DNA of 6,518 nucleotides. It comes from Methanobacterium sp. (lineage in GTDB: Archaea; Methanobacteriota; Methanobacteria; Methanobacteriales; Methanobacteriaceae). Positions 1 to 4,960 of the stretch are shown here, in pieces. The notes under the pieces were generated by a model that saw nothing but the letters and a program-made list of their open reading frames with translations, made no database searches and had not been told where the DNA came from. The stretch is taken from positions 1 through 6,518 of the forward strand of contig PMNN01000076.1 in NCBI GenBank assembly GCA_003161815.1. Direction: 5' to 3'. Position 1 is the stretch's first letter, and each line of letters starts with the position of its first letter. The translations under genes and the position numbers were made by a program.

Positions 1-72
1 GTGGATGACCGGCTATTACAGTTAAGGTTTGACGGGCCTGTTTTACGCCAACCAAGAAGTAAAAACCAATGA
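1..72 (+). CDS. 3' end of an unidentified gene (partial)
   Basis: Frame 1 is open from the window edge to a TGA at 70-72 and encodes 23 residues ending in PRSKNQ. The stretch is clearly richer in GC than the DNA after it, GC is highest at codon position 1, and two seven-T tracts follow within 60 bases, as expected after an archaeal gene. I do not recognise the protein from so short a tail. An alternative cannot be excluded: the minus strand is also open from an ATG at 74-76 to the edge, with a hydrophobic start (MIIGFYFLVG) and a TATA-like sequence near 101-109 that would give an almost leaderless transcript, but no ribosome binding site. Plus-strand frame 2 closes at 25 and is a weaker option. 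Confidence 0.35.
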   Translation: MDDRLLQLRFDGPVLRQPRSKNQ

Positions 73-94
73 TCATTTATTTTATTTAAAAGAA

Positions 95-128
95 TTTTTT
101 TATTATAAATGAAGGAGGGAATTTTTTT
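95..128 (+). terminator. Oligo-T tracts after the left-edge gene
   Basis: Two runs of seven T lie at 95-101 and 122-128, starting 23 bases after the TGA at 70-72. Archaeal RNA polymerase typically stops at such U-rich tracts without needing a hairpin. Their position supports a plus-strand gene ending at 72. Confidence 0.45.
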
Positions 129-218
129 AAGTGAATGAAAGATAAATTATAAAAAAAAATATTCTGGAAAATTAATTTAGGAATATTAGTATTACTATTG
201 AATAGTAAAAAATCAAAT

Positions 219-255
219 AAAAAAAAATCGGATATCCGAGTATTCTGAATCCGAT
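219..255 (-). terminator. Hairpin plus T9 terminator-like element
   Basis: Read on the minus strand, ATCGGAT (255-249) pairs with ATCCGAT (233-227) across a 15-base loop and is followed at once by nine T (227-219, sharing the last stem base). A perfect 12-base palindrome (TCGGATATCCGA, 228-239) could instead form a four-base stem with an ATAT loop in front of the same T-run. It lies about 175 bases past the protease stop codon and could be a backup terminator. Confidence 0.4.
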
Positions 256-291
256 AAAAATTAAAATAACGTCAAATATTTCTTTTTCAGA

Positions 292-321
292 TCCCTTAAA
301 GTACCCTTAACGGTACCTTAA
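292..321. repeat. Three tandem CCCTTAA-like units
   Basis: CCCTTAA occurs at 293-299 and 304-310, and a shortened CCTTAA at 316-321, with starts 11 to 12 bases apart. The second and third units also share TACC before and AAC within the unit. The spacing is close to one helical turn, so the copies would face the same side of the DNA. It may be a protein-binding site or just chance in AT-rich DNA; no gene starts nearby. Confidence 0.3.
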
Positions 322-419
322 CAATTTTTATAATTTGAAAATTTCTTTAATAAAAGTATTACTAATATATGAAATTTAATAAATCTTTACAATTTTTTTA
401 CACTTAATCCTGGAATGAT

Positions 420-427
420 AAAAAAAA
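420..427 (-). terminator. T8 tract directly after the protease gene
   Basis: Eight consecutive A on the plus strand are eight T on the minus strand, beginning two bases past the TGA of the membrane protease gene. This fits a simple oligo-U archaeal terminator. Confidence 0.5.
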
Positions 428-428
428 T

Positions 429-1358
429 TCATGTAGAATTGTTAGTATTTGATTTAAATATTCTGATTATATTCTCTTTTTTACCCCAGAAAATAATTAA
501 TAATAAGAGCAGCGCGTATAATACGAAAATAGGAAAATCTAATAATAGGTTAGGTGTTGACGTATCGGTAAGTAGTGACGGCACATTACCAAATCCCCCA
601 CTAGACGAGTTAATAATCAATGCTACGAAGATATTATTTGCTATATGCACTCCCATAGCTGTTTCCAGCCTATTTTCTCCCAATGTTATTATACCCAGTG
701 TCAATCCGATAATAAACACTTGTAGTACTATATCGACGCTTGACATGGTATTTGAACCGTTAGTGTAATGAAGAAGAGCAAAAATTATTGAAGTTGTGAT
801 TAAGGGTATTACTGGCTTTTTTGCTAATAATCCAACATGCAGCCTCTTAATTCTTATTCTTCCTATCGCTTGCATTAAATATCCTCTGAAGAATAATTCT
901 TCAAAAGATGCCTGAATAGGAAACACTGCTAAACTTATAATAAGCCAGATTAGAAAAGTTTGAGGATTGAAAGTTACATTTAAATTAGTAGGATTGAGTA
1001 TTAATGAGATTACTAAGCCTAATGTTAGTAAACCAAACCAAATTCCGGCTCCCTTTAAAACTCTCCTCCAACTAAAATTAGAATTCGTATTCACTATGGA
1101 CATGAACTTCCGTTCATTTATAAAACGAACTCCAATGTAGAGGAATAAAATTGAAACTATGCTGGATAAGCCAAGAAATTCAATAGATTGTAGTGGATCT
1201 GACAGAATTGAAACAAGATAGTATGCATTTCTGGTATATATAAGAAAAAGTATCAAGAAAATATACAGCGTGAACCAGGTTAAAATAATTGTTATAATGT
1301 ATCTCCACCAATTATTTTTCCCCTCGGCGGCGTTATCTAAAAAAGTTATCCTAGACAT
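429..1358 (-). CDS. CPBP-family intramembrane metalloprotease (CAAX protease-like)
   Basis: A 309-residue integral membrane protein with about eight hydrophobic segments (near 19-41, 60-80, 104-121, 134-150, 185-197, 208-225, 236-250, 273-291). All the conserved signatures of the CPBP/Abi family (relatives of yeast Rce1) are visible in order: EExxxR as E153-E154...R158, FxxxH as F193...H197, and HxxxN as H238...N242. These glutamates and histidines form the intramembrane catalytic site, so the enzyme looks intact. Eukaryotic members trim prenylated CAAX proteins; in archaea the substrates are mostly unknown and nothing here reveals one. The ATG at 1356-1358 is preceded by AAGGT (1365-1369) at a spacing of 6. 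The gene stands alone, separated by 201 bases from trm5 upstream, so it probably has its own promoter. The family call is firm, the biological role open. Confidence 0.9.
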   Translation of the reverse strand: MSRITFLDNAAEGKNNWWRYIITIILTWFTLYIFLILFLIYTRNAYYLVSILSDPLQSIEFLGLSSIVSILFLYIGVRFINERKFMSIVNTNSNFSWRRVLKGAGIWFGLLTLGLVISLILNPTNLNVTFNPQTFLIWLIISLAVFPIQASFEELFFRGYLMQAIGRIRIKRLHVGLLAKKPVIPLITTSIIFALLHYTNGSNTMSSVDIVLQVFIIGLTLGIITLGENRLETAMGVHIANNIFVALIINSSSGGFGNVPSLLTDTSTPNLLLDFPIFVLYALLLLLIIFWGKKENIIRIFKSNTNNST

Positions 1359-1470
1359 AATAATACCTTGATTTGATAAATTCGTTTAAAATTAGATTTT
1401 TTAATATTTTTTAATGAATAAAAAATAACATTTCTTTAGTTTTAACCTTGTTTTTCTAAATAAACACTCT

Positions 1471-1480
1471 ATTATATAAT
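1471..1480 (-). promoter_or_regulatory. Candidate TATA box for the CPBP protease gene
   Basis: ATTATATAAT is the best TATA-like sequence in the gap upstream of the protease gene. It would put the transcription start near 1450 and give an untranslated leader of about 90 bases, longer than usual for this group, so the assignment is weak. The sequence is palindromic and gives no direction by itself. Confidence 0.25.
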
Positions 1481-1519
1481 ATTAACTGAATTAAAATATC
1501 ATTTCTTACACAAAGATTC

Positions 1520-1551
1520 AAAAAAATAATAATAAAAAAATTGATTTCAAT
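1520..1551 (-). terminator. Double T7 tract after trm5
   Basis: On the minus strand, a small ATTG/CAAT inverted repeat (1551-1548 and 1543-1540) is followed by two seven-T runs at 1540-1534 and 1526-1520, within 40 bases of the trm5 stop codon at 1560-1562. The T-runs are the convincing part; the stem is weak. Confidence 0.5.
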
Positions 1552-1559
1552 GAAGGAAT

Positions 1560-2582
1560 CTAAGTTATCATGGCATCCAAACCTATATGCCAAACCCCTG
1601 GACTTCTGGATTTAACCCTTCTTTTATCCAATACTTTAACTTCTCGAGAACCAGCGGCTTTTCTAACTCGTTTAATTGGTTTATCAAAATCTCGTGAGAA
1701 TTCATAATAATGTAAAACCCCGCCCTTTTTAAGGGATTTGATAGCTGATTCCAAGAATAAATATGCGGTTCCGGGGAGATTCATTATTATTCTATCCGCC
1801 ATTACATCTTTATCCTCTAAAAAATTTTTAACATCACCTAATATTGGATTAATCGTTCCCTGAAGCTTATTAAGATTGATATTCTTTTCCAGATAATAAA
1901 TGGCATCCGGATTAATATCAATCGCGTAGATTTCCACTATCCTCTTATGAGCGATAGCAATGGAGAATGGTCCTACTCCCGTGAACATGTCAATAATTGT
2001 TTCACCATCATTCACTTGATTAGTTATTCTTTCCCGTTCTGTGGCTAGTCTGGGACTGAAGTAAACTTTACGAACATCCATCATTAACCGAGACCCGGAT
2101 TCAGTGTGAATAGTTTCCGATACATCTTCTCCCACCAGATATTCTAACTCACGGATTCTAATAACTCCTTTTATGTTACTATTCTTCCTATAAACCGTTC
2201 TTCTTTTAGTGAAATTCAAAGCGGCCTCGCCAATCAAGTATTTTTCATCCTCTAATTCCACTGGTACTTCCAGAATCACTACATCCCCAATTATGTCAAA
2301 TGATTTCTTGATTTCCATTATTTTCTCGGAAGAGATTTTATTCTTCAAATAATCTTTAAGACTTTTAGGTTCTTTCTTCTGTGATTCAAATTCGGTTTCT
2401 ATAATTTCAAAGGAGGATAGATTTAATTCCTTCATCATTTCAGTGTCAAGTTTTTTGATGAGTGGTATGAAAACAAAATCATCGGAGCGTTTTATTTTAA
2501 ACTCATGATTAATGAGTGAGTATTCTAATAATATTCTCCGGATTTCATCAGCATGGTTTTTGGGAATTTTTAAGCCTATCAA
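1560..2582 (-). CDS. trm5: tRNA (guanine37-N1)-methyltransferase Trm5
   Basis: Transfers a methyl group from S-adenosylmethionine to N1 of G37, next to the anticodon, which prevents +1 frameshifting. The 340-residue length and layout match archaeal Trm5b: a small N-terminal domain (about 1-65) that in the family contacts the tRNA elbow, a middle domain (about 70-185), and a Rossmann-fold catalytic domain. Visible motifs are R173-free YFSPRL at 174-179 followed by ER at 182-183 (family base/arginine region), SAM-binding DMFTGVGPFS at 198-207, acidic D222 after the next strand, and the catalytic-loop NLPG at 268-271. The first codon is TTG (2580-2582); a strong AAGGAGGG at 2593-2600 lies 10 bases upstream, and the next in-frame ATG codes residue 49, too late to keep the N-terminal domain. 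It is divergent from dphB. Wyosine-pathway relatives (Taw2/Taw22) share the fold, but the length and motifs favour plain Trm5. Confidence 0.92.
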   Translation of the reverse strand: MIGLKIPKNHADEIRRILLEYSLINHEFKIKRSDDFVFIPLIKKLDTEMMKELNLSSFEIIETEFESQKKEPKSLKDYLKNKISSEKIMEIKKSFDIIGDVVILEVPVELEDEKYLIGEAALNFTKRRTVYRKNSNIKGVIRIRELEYLVGEDVSETIHTESGSRLMMDVRKVYFSPRLATERERITNQVNDGETIIDMFTGVGPFSIAIAHKRIVEIYAIDINPDAIYYLEKNINLNKLQGTINPILGDVKNFLEDKDVMADRIIMNLPGTAYLFLESAIKSLKKGGVLHYYEFSRDFDKPIKRVRKAAGSREVKVLDKRRVKSRSPGVWHIGLDAMIT

Positions 2583-2592
2583 TTCAAAATTT

Positions 2593-2600
2593 CCCTCCTT
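2593..2600 (-). promoter_or_regulatory. Shine-Dalgarno site that fixes the TTG start of trm5
   Basis: AAGGAGGG on the minus strand matches the archaeal anti-Shine-Dalgarno sequence very well and sits 10 bases before the TTG at 2580-2582. No ATG start lies in a comparable position. Confidence 0.75.
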
Positions 2601-2631
2601 TTATGACTGTATTATTCTCTATTCCATTTAG

Positions 2632-2640
2632 ATAATTTAA
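2632..2640 (-). promoter_or_regulatory. Candidate TATA box for trm5
   Basis: TTAAATTAT on the minus strand lies where a TATA box would give a transcription start near 2611 and a leader of about 29 bases. The match to the archaeal consensus is only moderate. Confidence 0.3.
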
Positions 2641-2660
2641 GTAAATAGATTAATATTTGT

Positions 2661-2673
2661 GAAACTTTTATTA
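2661..2673 (+). promoter_or_regulatory. Candidate BRE/TATA promoter for dphB
   Basis: GAAACTTTTATTA resembles the archaeal arrangement of a purine-rich BRE followed by a T/A-rich TATA element. Transcription would start near 2695, about 27 bases before the preferred dphB start at 2723. Confidence 0.4.
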
Positions 2674-2713
2674 GTCTAAATTTTTAATTTATTATCATGC
2701 AAAATAAAATATG

Positions 2714-2719
2714 GGTGAG
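2714..2719 (+). promoter_or_regulatory. Shine-Dalgarno site that decides the dphB start
   Basis: GGTGAG lies three bases before the ATG at 2723. It pairs with the part of the 16S tail that calls for short spacing (the GGTGA portion of AGGAGGTGA). Nothing similar precedes the earlier ATG at 2711, which is separated from the site by only two bases. Confidence 0.65.
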
Positions 2720-2722
2720 TTA

Positions 2723-3514
2723 ATGCTTTATTTTATTGGTTTAGGACTTTATGATGAAAAAGACATATCACTCAAAGGAGCTGAGATTTTAAAGACTGTG
2801 GATGTTATTTATGCTGAATTCTACACTGCATATCTTTTCGGAAGCAGCATCAATTCTCTAGAGGAACTTTTAGGCGTGGAAATCGATGTTCTAAATAGAG
2901 AAGAGGTTGAAGAGGAGAATATTCCCCTAATTGAAGCAGAGGACAAAGATGTTGCATTTTTAAGTGCTGGAGATCCGTTGATTGCTACCACTCATTCAGA
3001 TATGATGATCCAAGCCAGGAAAATGAATATAAAAACAAGAATTATTCATTCTGCATCCATAATATCCGCCGCGCCAGGAATAGCCGGATTACAAGCTTAT
3101 AAATTTGGGAAAGTTACTACTATTCCATTCACTGAAGCTAATTACTTCCCTCATTCACCTTACCTGACAATTAAAGCTAATTTAGATAATGGAATGCACA
3201 CACTAGTGCTTCTAGATATCCAAGCTCATATAAACCGTTATATGACTGCCAACCAGGGATTAGAATACTTGATGCAAGTTGAGGATGAACTAGGGAATAA
3301 TATTATTTCAAAAGACACATTAGCTATAGTAGTGGCCCGTGCAGGTGCACCAGAACCTATAGTGCGTGCTGATAAAATAAGAAATCTTCTAGAGGAAGAT
3401 TTTGATGGTCCACTGCATTCACTTATAATACCTTCAGATCTACATTTTATGGAAGCAGAAGCACTGGTGGTGCTGGGAGGTGCATCCCCAGAAATCATTA
3501 AAAATACATTATAA
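2723..3514 (+). CDS. dphB: Diphthine synthase DphB (Dph5)
   Basis: Methylates the modified histidine of archaeal elongation factor 2 using SAM, the second stage of diphthamide synthesis; it acts in the cytosol. The 263-residue product has the class III (tetrapyrrole-methylase-like) fold seen in this family. Numbering from the preferred start: YFIGLGLYDEKDIS at 3-16, AEFYT at 31-35, the glycine/aspartate SAM loop AGDPLIATTH at 82-91, HSASI at 109-113, GLQAYKFG at 122-129, and the HTLVLLDI strand at 159-166. Length is normal. The frame opens at an ATG at 2711, but homologues as I know them begin at the MLYFIGLGL stretch, and GGTGAG sits just before the ATG at 2723, so the four extra residues (MGEL) are unlikely to be made. 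It is divergent from trm5 and convergent with the small gene at 3617-3862. Confidence 0.93.
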   Translation: MLYFIGLGLYDEKDISLKGAEILKTVDVIYAEFYTAYLFGSSINSLEELLGVEIDVLNREEVEEENIPLIEAEDKDVAFLSAGDPLIATTHSDMMIQARKMNIKTRIIHSASIISAAPGIAGLQAYKFGKVTTIPFTEANYFPHSPYLTIKANLDNGMHTLVLLDIQAHINRYMTANQGLEYLMQVEDELGNNIISKDTLAIVVARAGAPEPIVRADKIRNLLEEDFDGPLHSLIIPSDLHFMEAEALVVLGGASPEIIKNTL

Positions 3515-3524
3515 GAAGGGAAAT

Positions 3525-3551
3525 AAAAAAAAAAATCCTAATTATGAGGAT
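3525..3551 (-). terminator. Hairpin plus T11 terminator
   Basis: On the minus strand ATCCT (3551-3547) pairs with AGGAT (3539-3535) over a seven-base loop, immediately followed by eleven T (3535-3525, sharing the last stem base). It lies about 65 bases past the stop of the small gene at 3617-3862 and looks like a bacterial-style intrinsic terminator, ending that transcript just before it would run into the 3' end of dphB. Confidence 0.55.
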
Positions 3552-3616
3552 CTACCTCGAGCATCTGCAAATTCATCTGTAAGTTAAAAATTTAATATTA
3601 ATGGAAATTTAGAGTT

Positions 3617-3862
3617 TTAATTTAATTTCTTTTCGCTCTTCTCGCTAGTTATATTGCCTTTATCTATGAATTCACATTTCTCCACGTTTTGCAGGGGAAT
3701 TAAAACTTTTTTCATTCCAATCTCCAGTGTACCGTAATCTACTTCAATAAATCCCCGGACTTCATCGATTTCTATGTTCTTCACTCCGAATTCACCTACA
3801 CGAAAATTGTGCACGGATTCATTAATCATATTAATTTCAATTTTATCTATCATTTTAGTCAT
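3617..3862 (-). CDS. Small hypothetical protein, 81 residues
   Basis: I do not recognise this protein. It has no hydrophobic segment long enough for a membrane span and no signal peptide; it is slightly acidic overall, with a charged tail (about 68-81) and a single cysteine (C63). Alternating hydrophobic and polar residues from about 20 to 66 (VKNIEIDEV, GFIEVDYG, KKVLIPL) suggest several beta strands, possibly a small barrel, but this is inference. The ATG at 3860-3862 has GGAG (3875-3878) 12 bases upstream; a second ATG three codons in would be even further from it. A good TATA box upstream (3930-3937), a hairpin plus T11 downstream and normal-looking coding sequence favour a real gene. It converges on dphB and is divergent from the ABC exporter, with which it shares a mirrored promoter. 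Confidence 0.7.
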   Translation of the reverse strand: MTKMIDKIEINMINESVHNFRVGEFGVKNIEIDEVRGFIEVDYGTLEIGMKKVLIPLQNVEKCEFIDKGNITSEKSEKKLN

Positions 3863-3929
3863 AAATTAAACACTCTCCAGCTAATATTATAGCTTCCATT
3901 TGAATTAAACTTTCTCAAGTCGTTAAATA

Positions 3930-3937
3930 AATATAAA
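3930..3937 (-). promoter_or_regulatory. TATA box for the small hypothetical gene
   Basis: TTTATATT on the minus strand is close to the archaeal TATA consensus. Transcription would start near 3908, giving a leader of roughly 45 bases before the ATG at 3862. It is the mirror image of the exporter TATA box four bases away. Confidence 0.45.
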
Positions 3938-3949
3938 AACATTTATATT
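3936..3949 (+). promoter_or_regulatory. BRE/TATA promoter of the ABC exporter operon
   Basis: A purine-rich AAAACA (BRE-like) leads into TTTATATT at 3942-3949, a good archaeal TATA box. The transcription start would be near 3971, leaving about 44 bases to the ATG at 4015. Confidence 0.5.
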
Positions 3950-4014
3950 CAAAGTAAGATCCTAAATTTTATTAAATAGAATTATAGGGGTTAGTAAAAG
4001 AGGAATGATGCATC

Positions 4015-4953
4015 ATGGATTATATAATAAACGCTCAGAACATCACCAAAGATTTTGATGGGTTTAAAGCTGTGGATGGACTGAGTTTACAGGTTAAAAA
4101 GGGTGAAGTTTTCGGTTTTCTAGGTCCCAACGGAGCGGGTAAAACCACTTCCATCAATATGATAGTGGGCCTTCTCAAACCCACAAGTGGTCAAATATTA
4201 ATTAACGGTGAAGACGTGCAAAAGATAGATAAAGGATTAATTGGTATTTGTCCACAGGAACTGGTTCTTTGGGATAACCTCACTTGTAAGGAGAGTCTCA
4301 CGTTAATAGGGGACATGTATGAGGTTCCTAAAAAAATATTGAAGCAGAGAGTAAATAAACTCTTAAAAGATCTTCTCTTAACCTATAAAGCTGATACGGT
4401 GGTTACTAAACTTTCCGGTGGTATGAAACGCCGGTTAAATCTAGCATTAGCATTAGTTCATGAACCAGAGATAATTGTATTAGATGAACCATCAGAAGGA
4501 TTAGATCCTCAATCAAAAAGAGTTCTATGGAATTACATTAAATCCTTACGGGATGATGAGGGCAAAACAGTAATACTAACTACTCATCTCATGGATGAAG
4601 CCGATAAACTTTCAAATCGTGTTGCCATAATCGATCACGGCCAACTCATCAGATTGGACACTCCTGAAAACCTTAAAAAAGAGATTGGAGAAGGAGATGT
4701 GGTGGAAATGAAACTTTCTAAACCCCAGATGAATAATGAAATAATTAAATCCTTGAAAAGTATCCAAAACATATTATCAGTGGTTGAAGTGGATGGAGTC
4801 ATTAATTTAAGGGCTATGGATGCTGTAAGTAAGCTTCCCAAGATAATGGACAAAGTAGAATCTGCGGGAGTGCAAATAGCAGATATTTCTGTACGACAGA
4901 ATACACTGGAAGACGTTTTCATCGAATTAACAGGGAGTAGCTTAAGGGAGTAA
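4015..4953 (+). CDS. ABC-2 type exporter, ATP-binding protein (DrrA/CcmA-like)
   Basis: The cytosolic ATPase of an exporter; it powers the permease encoded just downstream. All nucleotide-binding motifs are intact: Walker A GPNGAGKT at 37-44, Q-loop glutamine Q81, signature LSGGM at 133-137, Walker B with IIVLDEP at 153-159 (D157, catalytic E158), D-loop GLD at 162-164, and switch histidine H191. F14 or F17 could be the aromatic residue that stacks on adenine. After the ATPase core (about 1-215) comes a C-terminal domain of about 90 residues, typical of the DrrA/NatA group, ending in the usual LEDVFIELTG. The 312-residue length is normal. GAGG (4000-4003) lies 11 bases before the ATG. Two earlier ATGs (4005, 4008) are out of frame. 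Substrate is unknown: drugs, sodium, lipids and peptides are all handled by relatives. Confidence 0.93.
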   Translation: MDYIINAQNITKDFDGFKAVDGLSLQVKKGEVFGFLGPNGAGKTTSINMIVGLLKPTSGQILINGEDVQKIDKGLIGICPQELVLWDNLTCKESLTLIGDMYEVPKKILKQRVNKLLKDLLLTYKADTVVTKLSGGMKRRLNLALALVHEPEIIVLDEPSEGLDPQSKRVLWNYIKSLRDDEGKTVILTTHLMDEADKLSNRVAIIDHGQLIRLDTPENLKKEIGEGDVVEMKLSKPQMNNEIIKSLKSIQNILSVVEVDGVINLRAMDAVSKLPKIMDKVESAGVQIADISVRQNTLEDVFIELTGSSLRE

Positions 4954-4960
4954 AAAGAAA

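Larger units (their letters stand above)
73..428. other. Long AT-rich intergenic region between convergent genes
   Basis: About 350 bases of very AT-rich DNA with no supportable gene. It holds T-tracts for the left-hand gene (95-128), a hairpin plus T-tract on the minus strand (219-255), a threefold iterated CCCTTAA-like element (292-321) and an eight-A run (420-427) just past the protease stop. A GGAGGG at 114-119 resembles a ribosome binding site, but only reading frames of four to nine codons follow. No tRNA-like fold or other structured RNA is apparent. Confidence 0.6.

Noticed and set aside
109..155. GGAGGG at 114-119 followed by GTG (131) and ATG (135) as a possible tiny gene
   Set aside because: The frames after it stop within four to five codons, and the sequence is AT-rich intergenic DNA; the match is most likely chance.
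73..428. Possible tRNA, C/D-box guide RNA or CRISPR-type repeats in the long gap
   Set aside because: The DNA is too AT-rich for a tRNA fold, no properly spaced C and D boxes were found, and there are no spaced identical repeats longer than about seven bases.
415..768. Plus-strand frame of 117 codons opposite the membrane protease
   Set aside because: It lies antisense to a gene with a complete set of CPBP motifs, has no ribosome binding site and matches nothing; it is a shadow frame.
3238..3498. Minus-strand frame of 86 codons inside dphB
   Set aside because: Antisense to conserved DphB sequence, serine-rich by virtue of the opposite frame, and without start signals.
4005..4061. Upstream out-of-frame ATGs (4005, 4008) opening a short frame that overlaps the ATPase start
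   Set aside because: The GAGG site is only one to four bases from these ATGs, far too close, while its spacing to the ATG at 4015 is normal.
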